This document shows, piece after piece, positions 1 to 5,837 of a DNA stretch of 5,837 nucleotides. The stretch lies in assembly GCA_023145535.1 (NCBI GenBank), contig JAGLDQ010000021.1:1-5837 (forward strand), written 5' to 3'. This stretch comes from Cocleimonas sp. (GTDB lineage: Bacteria > Pseudomonadota > Gammaproteobacteria > Thiotrichales > Thiotrichaceae). The notes beneath the pieces are model-generated. The model saw only the letters and a program-made list of their open reading frames with translations. It was not told the DNA's origin and searched no databases. The stretch's first letter is position 1, and each line of letters begins with the position of its first letter. The position numbers and the translations under genes were made by a program.

Positions 1-153
1 CTCCCCTCTGCAACACTCAGTATCCATTGCGGTGGCGTAAGCTGCAATAGTGGTATTGAGCATATTATTACCTTTAGTTGGGTACAAACAGATAGCCGTG
101 GTGCGGGTGATACATCCAAAGTTAGAAGTTTAGTGTGGAGCATTATCCCATGA
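1..153 (+). CDS. pilV: Minor type IV pilin PilV, C-terminal fragment (5' end outside window)
   Basis: Reading frame 1 is open from the first base and gives 50 codons ending in TGA at 151-153. The visible part contains two cysteines five residues apart (C10 and C15 of the fragment), which could form a small disulfide loop. It then has a beta-type ending (ITFSWVQTDSRGAGD, then a hydrophobic tail), resembling the C-termini of PilV-like minor pilins, where a W-containing strand is followed by polar residues and a last strand. The assignment rests mainly on position, immediately upstream of and overlapping pilW in the usual pilV-pilW-pilX-pilY1 order. In such operons PilV is an inner-membrane prepilin that joins the priming complex at the pilus tip. 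The N-terminal leader and hydrophobic helix, which would be diagnostic, lie outside the window. Another minor pilin is possible. Confidence 0.68.
   Translation, partial: LPSATLSIHCGGVSCNSGIEHIITFSWVQTDSRGAGDTSKVRSLVWSIIP
137..140 (+). promoter_or_regulatory. Ribosome binding site for pilW
   Basis: GGAG lies 9 bases before the ATG at 150, inside the end of pilV. It supports ATG 150 over the in-frame GTG at 135, for which it would lie inside the gene, and over ATG 165, which has only a weak GAG upstream. Confidence 0.55.
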
Positions 154-1052
154 GACTATTTTTCATGAAAAAACATTTAAAAGCGGCCAAATATTCAAAA
201 GGCTTAACACTGATCGAGATGATGATCTCCATGACACTGGGTATGGTTATTATTTTAGGTCTTACCAGTGTTTATTTATCAAGCCAAAAAAGCGCAGGCA
301 CACGTAATTCGGTTGCTACGATGGAAGCAAATGCTCGCATTGCTTTATTTAGCTTACGACAGATCATAGAACACGCAGGCTACCCTTCCATTTACAATGT
401 ACCGTTAGAAAAGCCATTTCACACAACCGCTGATGGAGCGATTGATGTCAATTTAAAATGCCGTGATGGCACTGAAGAAATGGTACGCCCTGATTCAATC
501 GCCAACAAAAAGACCATTGATAGTAATGACAGGGATCGAATTATTGTTAAGTATATGGCGGATAATCCTGATGATGAAAATGCTGAAATTTCAATTGATT
601 GTTTAGGCAGTGAAGTCCTTCCAACATGCAGCGCTGATCCTAGTCGTGGTCTGTATAACTCTATGGAGGCTGTTGTCTATAATGCTATTTATATAGACTC
701 TGGAAGTCACTCCTTAGTTTGCTCAGGCTCTCTCACCCATGAAGATACTGCCAATCCAGAAAGTACGTCAATCGCTGAAGATATTTCCGCACTACAATTT
801 TTATATGGTGTAAATACGGGAACGAGCACGACCTATAAAACAGCCACAGCCGTGGAAACCGCTAAACAATGGGAAAGCGTCACTAGCGTTCAAGTGGCGA
901 TACTCGTCCGTTCAAGTGCTAATGTTTTACAAACAACGGAAAGCCGTACTTTTGTCTTATTAAACCAGACAGTGAGTAAAAATGATAAACGCCTCTATCG
1001 CGTCTACTCAACCACCATCAACTTGCCTAATCGCAATCGAAGGGTGTTATAA
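150..1052 (+). CDS. pilW: Minor type IV pilin PilW
   Basis: Predicted prepilin of 300 residues from ATG 150. An in-frame GTG at 135 would add five residues and ATG 165 would remove five. ATG 150 is chosen because GGAG sits 9 bases upstream and it overlaps the pilV stop as ATGA, suggesting translational coupling. Residues 1-18 are a basic class III leader ending in SKG. PilD-type cleavage before LTLIE would leave the usual Glu at mature position 5 (E23). A hydrophobic helix follows to about residue 43 (MISMTLGMVIILGLTSVYL), serving as membrane anchor and pilus-packing helix. Cysteines fall at about 104, 151, 160 and 191; C151/C160 form a short loop likely closed by a disulfide. The C-terminal half carries the PilW-like block EDISALQFLYG (near 5/6 of the length) and the ending RLYRVYSTTINLPNR. 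In T4P systems PilW joins PilV, PilX and FimU in the tip/priming complex linked to PilY1. The length is normal for the family. Confidence 0.93.
   Translation: MRLFFMKKHLKAAKYSKGLTLIEMMISMTLGMVIILGLTSVYLSSQKSAGTRNSVATMEANARIALFSLRQIIEHAGYPSIYNVPLEKPFHTTADGAIDVNLKCRDGTEEMVRPDSIANKKTIDSNDRDRIIVKYMADNPDDENAEISIDCLGSEVLPTCSADPSRGLYNSMEAVVYNAIYIDSGSHSLVCSGSLTHEDTANPESTSIAEDISALQFLYGVNTGTSTTYKTATAVETAKQWESVTSVQVAILVRSSANVLQTTESRTFVLLNQTVSKNDKRLYRVYSTTINLPNRNRRVL
1039..1044 (+). promoter_or_regulatory. Ribosome binding site for pilX
   Basis: GAAGGG, formed by the last sense codons of pilW, lies 10 bases before ATG 1055. With only two bases between the pilW stop and the pilX start, pilX is probably translated by ribosomes arriving from pilW. 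Confidence 0.5.
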
Positions 1053-1054
1053 AA

Positions 1055-1555
1055 ATGAATATAAATCATACCCAAAAAGGACATTCAGTAAATCCTAGCA
1101 AAGAAAAAGGCGCAACGCTTATCAGTGCATTGTCCATTTTGATGGTATTAACCATTGTCGGTATTTCATCTACCCGTATGTCCATACTTGATATTAACAT
1201 TTCAAGAAATGATGAGCAGCAAATGATGATGTATCAAGAAGCTGAAAATGCACTTAAAAAAATCACAAAACCCGTAAAACTATACGACTGGATAGAAGCA
1301 CGACGCGCAAATAATAGTGCGAAAGGTATTACTGACATTAATACATCCCATACAAAAGCAAAAGCCAATATCACGAATCTTAATACCGAATATGCCTGTG
1401 TTGGCAATGGTGGCGCTGTTAGTATCGGCCCAGAAGTACCGTCTTGTGAGTTGTATGATTTTCATATTGATATCAATAAAAAAGGAACGGGAACACGTGA
1501 TATACATCATCGGGGCGCAGGCAAGGAAGTGCCTCATAATGGAGGGAGTTATTAA
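1055..1555 (+). CDS. pilX: Minor type IV pilin PilX
   Basis: Predicted prepilin of 166 residues starting 2 bases after the pilW stop. Residues 1-19 are a long polar leader ending in KEKG. Cleavage after G19 would give a mature N-terminus ATLISALSILMVLTIVGISS, a hydrophobic helix to about residue 39. Mature position 5 is Ser (S24), not the Glu of most pilins, as in GspK-type tip pilins. The helix is followed by an amphipathic stretch with the block EEQ-like/YQEAENALKK (about 54-70), matching the family pattern in which QAAE-AL follows the N-terminal helix of PilX. Two cysteines (C115, C131) frame a 15-residue loop and are a likely disulfide. The end RDIHHRGAGKEVP fits the basic C-terminus of PilX homologues. 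PilX is expected to sit with PilV and PilW beneath PilY1 at the pilus tip, initiating assembly. Identification rests on length, N-terminal pattern and gene order together. Confidence 0.88.
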   Translation: MNINHTQKGHSVNPSKEKGATLISALSILMVLTIVGISSTRMSILDINISRNDEQQMMMYQEAENALKKITKPVKLYDWIEARRANNSAKGITDINTSHTKAKANITNLNTEYACVGNGGAVSIGPEVPSCELYDFHIDINKKGTGTRDIHHRGAGKEVPHNGGSY

Positions 1556-1600
1556 TACGCTATCCGCTTGAAAAATTCTATGGTGGTATCGATCACCCTC

Positions 1601-1628
1601 TTGACAACCTTATTAAAATAAAAATAAT
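1601..1628 (+). promoter_or_regulatory. Candidate sigma-70 promoter for pilY1
   Basis: A perfect -35 hexamer TTGACA (1601-1606) is followed after 16 bases by AATAAT (1623-1628), a 5/6 match to the -10 consensus. With a 17-base spacer the alternative -10 is ATAATT. The spacer is A/T-rich. Transcription would start at about 1634-1636, giving a leader of roughly 50 bases before pilY1. This is inferred from consensus only. A/T-rich spacers give chance matches, but a complete TTGACA in the only gap of the operon is notable. It would let pilY1 be expressed apart from the minor pilins. Confidence 0.5.
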
Positions 1629-1631
1629 TCT

Positions 1632-1663
1632 TCCCTGCTAAAAACACATGGTTTAAGCAGGGA
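1632..1663 (+). other. Hairpin in the pilY1 leader
   Basis: TCCCTGCT (1632-1639) and AGCAGGGA (1656-1663) are perfect 8-base inverted repeats. A T-G wobble extends the base of the stem. An inner AAAC/GTTT helix (1642-1645 with 1651-1654... approximate, allowing one base of slippage) can form above a small internal loop with a 5-base apical loop. The downstream sequence is GTCCTTTGC, without the run of T expected of an intrinsic terminator, so a leader or processing structure seems likelier than a terminator. The 3' arm contains GGGAG, a Shine-Dalgarno-like sequence. If transcription starts near 1635, the 5' arm would be partly missing, so the full stem would form only on transcripts reading through from pilX. 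Confidence 0.55.
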
Positions 1664-1675
1664 GTCCTTTGCAAA

Positions 1676-1679
1676 TAGG
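1676..1679 (+). promoter_or_regulatory. Ribosome binding site for pilY1 (weak)
   Basis: TAGG lies 7 bases before ATG 1687. It is a modest match, but its spacing suits this start, which gives a normal signal peptide. A stronger GGGAG at 1660-1664 is 22 bases away, too far for ATG 1687. It lies 4 bases from an in-frame TTG at 1669. Confidence 0.4.
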
Positions 1680-1686
1680 TATTGCT

Positions 1687-4600
1687 ATGAATACTCTGAT
1701 AAAAAAAACAGTTGCCTTCACGCTGTTATTGTCACTTCTTATTTCCATCACTCAGGCCGACGATACTGAAATCTACTTTTCCTCGGAAGTATCAAGAGTC
1801 AATCCTAATGTGTTATTTGTACTGGATGTTTCAGGGAGCATGGATGTCAACGTTGAAGGTTCAGGTAATAGCGAAATAGAAGTTCGTACCCTTTCTCGCA
1901 CCATTTCATCGGGTAATGATGATGTAGAGCAAGATGAAAATGGTCATATGTCTAGAAGCAGTAGTGATTTAGAGTTAACCAAGGAAGCAGATCAGCAAAC
2001 GATTGGTTTACGCTTTAGGGATATTAGCATACCGAAGGGTGCAAAAATTAACAGTGCTTACATTCAGTTTCAAACAGATGAAGTCTCTAACACCACCTCT
2101 GGAAATATTATTATAACAGGAGAAAAAGTAACGGATGCTAGCTCATTTTCATCCAGTGATAATGATGTCACTAACCGAACTAAAACATCACATCAAGTTC
2201 ACTGGTCACCCCCCGCATGGGATACAGTTGGCGAGCGAGGCTCAAAACAACGTACACCTAACCTAAAAAATATTGTTAATGAAATCACTCAACAATTAGG
2301 ATGGGAAGCCAGTAACTCAATGGTTTTTATTATCGATAAGGATAATGCTAGCACACTGCGTCGTACTGCTGAGTCCTATAATGGTAGCACCAGCGGTGCA
2401 GCACAGCTAATTATTGAATACGAAGGTGTAGCACCTGATAAAAATCGCCTGCAAATAATGCAATCTGCATTAAGAACTGTACTCGATAATGCACCCACCA
2501 ATCTCAATGTTGGTTTAATGAACTATGGTGAAATTAAATATAGCGATAACCAGTTAGGCGTGAAGTTCCCAGTAAAAAATATTGAAGACCTAGCCTACCC
2601 TATCGTCAGTGAGTCCTTGCCTCTAAATGGTACCGATATTGAATGGTGGCGTAGCAATATACATGAACCAACCGATATCGTTACGGTTAGAACCTATCTT
2701 TCAGAAATCACAGACTGGTTCTGGAAAGATAATTGGCATGAAACTTCTCCTGATGAAATGGATCATTATGGTGCGACTCCCATTGTTGAAGCGCTTTATG
2801 AAGCGGCATTATACTTTAGAGGGGGAAAACTAGGCTGGGGACAAAATGAACCAGGCGCTTCATGGGATAGTGGTCGAGCCGCATCACACCCTGCTACTTA
2901 TGAGGGAAATGCGATTGACTATGATAATGCAACCTGTAATAGCATTAATACAAAATCACATTGGGGACCTATAAACTTTGATGGAAATAATTACTCAGGG
3001 ATGCGCTGCCCCGCCGATGCCAATAACCCAAGTGGTCTTGGCACTTATGCAAACTGTGCTGGAACAGAATCTTGCCAAATGCGAGAGCGCTGTGATTGGC
3101 ATTGTCCTAATAATAATTACTCCGCTCCTGATGAAACAGGTCATCGTTCCTGTAATGTTTCTTATACAAAAACTAATTGTAGAAATGAACTAAAATGCTA
3201 TTACAAAAGATGCAATGGAGGATTTACTGCACACCCAAATTATATTTCTCCTATTAAACAATCCTGCCAACGAAATTTTATTGTCCTGCTTTCTGATGGT
3301 AAACCAGAATACTCTCGACGATGGGATGACAACTGGGATGAGGAGAATGGAGGCGTACATTCAAAAGGGCCAACCTACTGGAAACTAGCGGATGGAGACT
3401 GGTCAGGGCTAGAAGATAAAACGGACAGCTCTACTAAATTTGATCACACAAGCTGCGCGGATAACCTAACACCTTTTGGCTATGCCAGTGGTGCCTGTGG
3501 CTCTGAGCTCACTAAATTTTTATCTGAGCAGGATCAAAGCCCAATGGATGGATTACAAGCCATCGATACTTATGCAATAGGCTTTGGCCTCGGTGCGGAA
3601 GCCAATGCCAGCGACTATTTACAAAGTTTGGTCACAACCTCTGATGGTTATTTTGAAGCCGATGACGAAGCTAACTTAGCAACAGCCTTTGGTAATATTT
3701 TAAGTATCGTTGGCGCAACGACTTCAGCCTATGCCTCACCGGGCTATACGGTGAATATGAAAAACACCACCGAAAATGATGAGTTTATCTATATTCCTGT
3801 CTTTGATAAAAGACTCGCCCCCAAATGGAGTGGCAATCTTAAAAAATTCAAACTAGTCAGCTCTACCGATGCTCAAGGTCGCGGATTACGCAAGATTCAA
3901 GGCAAAAATAATTTGGATGCCGTTGATGACTTAGGTGCATTTACTGAAGAGGCTATCGACTATTGGTCTAGCTCAGATAACAATAACCCTGATGGCTATT
4001 ATGTAACAAAAGGGGGTACAGCCAATTTACTTAACCCTGATACACGCAAGCTTTACTCTGATCTTGAATGTGCGACTTACCCATGCTCCTTAACCGCAGA
4101 AATAAACGAAATAAAGGAAAGTAATGCAGAAAGTGACAAGCCTATTACCAATACACTTTTAACAATAAATCCCGATAAAGATGAAAACTACCGTAAAAAA
4201 CTCATTAAGTTCATTAGAGGATATGAGTCTGACGGAAGCACGGCGCGCAAACATATGGGGGATGTCCTGCATTCTATGCCGATTATTCAAACCTACCAGA
4301 ACGCTGACGATGATGGTAACGGGCAAGAACAATACGTCTTTGTTGCGACGAATGAAGGCTATTTACACGTCTTTGATACAACTTCTGGTATTGAAAAATT
4401 CGCTTTTATGCCAAAAGAATTATTTAAAAATATCGAAACACAATATTTAGATACGGATAAAGGCGGGCATCGCTACGGTATCGATGGGCAACTTGGTATC
4501 TGGCATGATGATCTTGATAATAATAAAGAGGTGAATGGTGAAGAAAAGGTCTATCTCTACTTTGGTATGCGTCGAGGAGGGCGTTCTTATTATGCGCTTG

Positions 4601-5837
4601 ATATCACCAATATTAATGAACCCCGTGTTCAATGGAACATTGACGGTGCAACCGATTCCGCTTACACAAATCTAGGACATACATGGTCAAAACCTTACCT
4701 TGCAGGGGTTCGACAGCTCACGAATAGCAACCCTGAAGATACCAATGAAAAAGCGATTAAAAAAGTAATGATCGTCACGGGGGGTTATGATAATAATCAA
4801 GATAATGAAGATCAGATTACCACCAATATAGCGGCCAACATTGGCAATGATATTTTTATTATTAATGCTAAAAATGGGAATCGCCTTTGGTCATTAAAAT
4901 CATCCAATGTGGACGGTGCTGAAAATCTGGAGCATAGCATTCCAGGGGGTATCCGTGTCCTAGACCTTAACCGTAATGGGGCGATTGATCGCATGTACTT
5001 TGCTGATACAGGGGGCAATATTTGGCGACTTGATCTCAATGAAGAACTGAATGAAACGGACGCTAATAATAAATCAAAGCTGATCAAACTCGCTTCATTA
5101 GGCGGCACAGGCGTACAGGCTAGGAAGTTTTATAACGAGCCTGATGTCGCGATGTTTAAACATCAAGGACGCTCTGTACTCGCGCTAAGTATTGGCAGTG
5201 GCTACCGTTCACACCCTATGAATAGAGACCTTACGGATCACTTCTTTACCTTGCTCGATAAAGCGACCTTTAAGCCCATTAATACGGATACATTCAGCAC
5301 TATTCAACTCAGCGACTTAGCAAAAGTTACTCTATCCGTAGATGAAGAGGGCGCAAAGTCACTCAACTATGGCGCATTAAATGAAACTAATTTATTAGCA
5401 ACGGATAAAAGAGGTTGGTATCTTGATTTTTCAAGTCTTGGCGAAAAAGTATTGGCGGATGCGATCACGGTTGACGGCGTGGTCTCATTTACCACTTTTG
5501 TACCACAAGCGAATGCATCCAGTGTTAACACGGCTGAAGACCTCTGTACCGCACCAGCAACACAAGGTCGTTTATATTCAATGAACCTTTTAACTGGCAA
5601 ACCAAAGTATGACCTGAACTGGAGCGGCGGAGAACCTAATATTGATGATATTTTTGTGGCCGTTTCTGCTGATGAAATTCCAGGCGCGCCACAACGTGTC
5701 TTTAATGCCTTCAAATGTACGGATGGAGCATGCGAGCATGCCGTTGATATACGCGTTGGTAAAAAACTATTACAAGCATCCTCTTATGATCGTGGTTATT
5801 TAGAACCCGTTTATTGGACTGATCCTGATCATAAAAC
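1687..5837 (+). CDS. pilY1: PilY1/PilC-type type IV pilus tip adhesin, 3' end outside window
   Basis: One open frame of 1383 codons with no stop, running off the right edge. Residues 1-24 are a Sec signal peptide (basic IKK, hydrophobic core, likely cleavage after TQA), so the protein is exported and, by family, carried to the pilus tip by minor pilins. A vWA-like domain has metal-site elements D47-x-S49-x-S51 (DVSGSM), T364 (GATP) and D537 (VLLSDG). It is interrupted by a beta-rich module (about 75-247) and a cysteine-rich segment (11 Cys, 417-527). C590/C604 may form another disulfide. The classic PilY1 C-terminal propeller follows: FIRGY (842-846), GDVLHSMP (858-865), VFVATNEGYLHVFD, HRYGIDG, GMRRGGRSYYALD (960-972), TGGYD (1031-1035), Ca-type loop DLNRNGAID (1093-1101), FADTGGNIWRLD, GSGYRSHP (1170-1177), RGWYLDF and LYSMNLLTG. 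It is longer than P. aeruginosa PilY1 (about 1160 residues), mainly through the two insertions. Family roles are adhesion, Ca2+-dependent control of retraction, and surface sensing. Probably only a short tail is missing. Confidence 0.95.
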   Translation, partial: MNTLIKKTVAFTLLLSLLISITQADDTEIYFSSEVSRVNPNVLFVLDVSGSMDVNVEGSGNSEIEVRTLSRTISSGNDDVEQDENGHMSRSSSDLELTKEADQQTIGLRFRDISIPKGAKINSAYIQFQTDEVSNTTSGNIIITGEKVTDASSFSSSDNDVTNRTKTSHQVHWSPPAWDTVGERGSKQRTPNLKNIVNEITQQLGWEASNSMVFIIDKDNASTLRRTAESYNGSTSGAAQLIIEYEGVAPDKNRLQIMQSALRTVLDNAPTNLNVGLMNYGEIKYSDNQLGVKFPVKNIEDLAYPIVSESLPLNGTDIEWWRSNIHEPTDIVTVRTYLSEITDWFWKDNWHETSPDEMDHYGATPIVEALYEAALYFRGGKLGWGQNEPGASWDSGRAASHPATYEGNAIDYDNATCNSINTKSHWGPINFDGNNYSGMRCPADANNPSGLGTYANCAGTESCQMRERCDWHCPNNNYSAPDETGHRSCNVSYTKTNCRNELKCYYKRCNGGFTAHPNYISPIKQSCQRNFIVLLSDGKPEYSRRWDDNWDEENGGVHSKGPTYWKLADGDWSGLEDKTDSSTKFDHTSCADNLTPFGYASGACGSELTKFLSEQDQSPMDGLQAIDTYAIGFGLGAEANASDYLQSLVTTSDGYFEADDEANLATAFGNILSIVGATTSAYASPGYTVNMKNTTENDEFIYIPVFDKRLAPKWSGNLKKFKLVSSTDAQGRGLRKIQGKNNLDAVDDLGAFTEEAIDYWSSSDNNNPDGYYVTKGGTANLLNPDTRKLYSDLECATYPCSLTAEINEIKESNAESDKPITNTLLTINPDKDENYRKKLIKFIRGYESDGSTARKHMGDVLHSMPIIQTYQNADDDGNGQEQYVFVATNEGYLHVFDTTSGIEKFAFMPKELFKNIETQYLDTDKGGHRYGIDGQLGIWHDDLDNNKEVNGEEKVYLYFGMRRGGRSYYALDITNINEPRVQWNIDGATDSAYTNLGHTWSKPYLAGVRQLTNSNPEDTNEKAIKKVMIVTGGYDNNQDNEDQITTNIAANIGNDIFIINAKNGNRLWSLKSSNVDGAENLEHSIPGGIRVLDLNRNGAIDRMYFADTGGNIWRLDLNEELNETDANNKSKLIKLASLGGTGVQARKFYNEPDVAMFKHQGRSVLALSIGSGYRSHPMNRDLTDHFFTLLDKATFKPINTDTFSTIQLSDLAKVTLSVDEEGAKSLNYGALNETNLLATDKRGWYLDFSSLGEKVLADAITVDGVVSFTTFVPQANASSVNTAEDLCTAPATQGRLYSMNLLTGKPKYDLNWSGGEPNIDDIFVAVSADEIPGAPQRVFNAFKCTDGACEHAVDIRVGKKLLQASSYDRGYLEPVYWTDPDHK
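1909..2427 (+). other. Beta-sandwich-like module inserted in the PilY1 vWA domain
   Basis: Residues about 75-247 of PilY1. The module begins near DDVEQ and SSDLEL. It then has QQTIGLRF-x4-IPKGAKINSAYIQFQTDE, an alternating-strand pattern, followed by SFSSSDNDVTNRT, VHWSPPAW, QRTPNLKNIVNEI, SMVFIIDK, RTAESYNG and the closing strand AQLIIEYEG. The pattern (R-F, then P-x-GA-x-I, then A-x-I-x-F) is reminiscent of DNRLRE-like and carbohydrate-binding jelly-roll modules of secreted proteins. I recall similar modules in exported proteins of aquatic bacteria but cannot name a database family with certainty. It starts shortly after the DVSGSM motif. The expected vWA helix 1 and strand 2 (RLQIMQSALRTVLDNAP, then LNVGLMNYG) come only after it, so it is a nested insertion. 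The boundaries are approximate and the fold is inferred. Confidence 0.6.
2935..3267 (+). other. Cysteine-rich insertion in the PilY1 vWA domain
   Basis: Residues 417-527 of PilY1 contain eleven cysteines at 417, 441, 457, 463, 469, 473, 489, 498, 504, 509 and 527. The first 416 residues have none. The segment is rich in Asn, Tyr, Trp, Gly and His and has few hydrophobic runs, fitting a disulfide-stabilised extracellular loop. It sits between the predicted second (T364) and third (D537) metal-site elements of the vWA fold; C527 lies just before the strand leading to D537. Other PilY1 proteins also carry variable loops here; the number of cysteines is what stands out. No Zn-finger or heme-binding CxxCH motif is present. 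Confidence 0.7.
4963..4989 (+). other. EF-hand-like Ca2+-binding loop of the PilY1 propeller
   Basis: Codons 1093-1101 encode DLNRNGAID, a nine-residue loop with oxygen ligands at positions 1, 3, 5 and 9, followed by RMYFADTGGNIWRLD. It matches the place of the conserved Ca2+ loop in the C-terminal domain of P. aeruginosa PilY1, which is needed for normal pilus extension/retraction control. Asn occupies positions 3 and 5, where Asp is common. Calcium binding is inferred from family knowledge. Confidence 0.7.

Larger units (their letters stand above)
1556..1686 (+). other. pilX-pilY1 intergenic spacer
   Basis: This 131-base gap is the only sizeable non-coding stretch and contrasts with the overlap or 2-base gap between the preceding genes. 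In order it contains a weak imperfect dyad (1582-1597), a sigma-70-type promoter candidate (1601-1628), a hairpin (1632-1663) and a modest ribosome binding site for pilY1 (1676-1679). The frame of pilY1 is closed upstream by TAA at 1654-1656, so the gene cannot extend far into the spacer. No small ORF with a convincing start was seen. Confidence 0.8.

Noticed and set aside
1280..1537. Minus-strand open frame of 85 codons opposite pilX
   Set aside because: It lies entirely inside pilX, has no recognisable protein pattern, and is explained as an antisense shadow of a well-supported gene.
1317..1571. Plus-strand open frame of 84 codons overlapping the 3' half of pilX
   Set aside because: It is out of frame with pilX, has no leader or domain pattern, and starts within a gene whose C-terminus matches the family.
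1582..1597. Imperfect dyad GGTG-N8-CACC around ATCGAT, just upstream of the -35 hexamer, as an operator
   Set aside because: The arms are only four bases long and match no regulator site I can name. Chance occurrence is plausible.
1632..1670. Rho-independent terminator after pilX
   Set aside because: The stem is good but is followed by GTCCTTTGC rather than a T-run, and the downstream gene belongs to the same pathway. It is reported as a leader hairpin instead.
2627..3193. Two short plus-strand frames (68 and 71 codons) inside pilY1
   Set aside because: They are in other frames of the continuous 1383-codon pilY1 frame, and the protein sequences look random.
4181..5714. One plus-strand and three minus-strand frames (61-115 codons) within the pilY1 propeller region
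   Set aside because: All overlap the conserved propeller blocks of pilY1 and show no motif or ribosome binding site of their own. They are shadows.
1687..5837. Integrin-binding RGD motif as reported for P. aeruginosa PilY1
   Set aside because: No RGD tripeptide was found in the translated 1383 residues.
1..5837. Mobile element, CRISPR array, tRNA/rRNA gene or foreign island
   Set aside because: No direct repeats, transposase or RNA-gene patterns were seen. Gene order and composition are consistent across the window.

Overview
The window is one strand-consistent block of type IV pilus (T4P) genes in the order pilV (3' end) - pilW - pilX - pilY1 (5' part, running off the right edge). This is the minor-pilin/tip-adhesin operon familiar from Gammaproteobacteria and some Betaproteobacteria (fimT/fimU-pilV-pilW-pilX-pilY1-pilE). 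The moderately AT-rich DNA, standard genetic code, class III prepilin leaders and gene order suggest a gammaproteobacterium, possibly marine or aquatic. The sequence alone does not fix the genus.

Layout: 1-153 is the C-terminal 50 codons of a minor pilin best read as PilV. Its stop overlaps the preferred ATG of pilW (150-1052) as ATGA. pilX (1055-1555) follows after a 2-base gap. Then comes a 131-base spacer (1556-1686), the only sizeable non-coding stretch. It holds a good sigma-70-type promoter candidate (TTGACA-16-AATAAT) and, just downstream, an 8-bp stem hairpin. From 1687 to the edge is one uninterrupted frame of 1383 codons encoding a large PilY1/PilC-type tip protein. Its C-terminal conserved blocks are nearly all present, so probably only a short tail is missing.

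How the genes work together: by analogy with Pseudomonas and Myxococcus, PilV, PilW and PilX are inner-membrane minor pilins processed by PilD. They form a priming complex that starts pilus assembly and carries PilY1 to the fibre tip. There PilY1 acts in adhesion, in Ca2+-dependent control of extension/retraction, and in surface sensing through its von Willebrand A (vWA) domain.

The most unusual feature is the PilY1 architecture. The vWA domain is split twice. A beta-rich module of about 170 residues is inserted directly after the first metal-site motif (DVSGSM). A roughly 110-residue segment with 11 cysteines lies between the second (T364) and third (D537) predicted metal-site elements. No mobile element, CRISPR array, tRNA or rRNA was seen. 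The other sizeable open frames are overlapping shadows of these genes.
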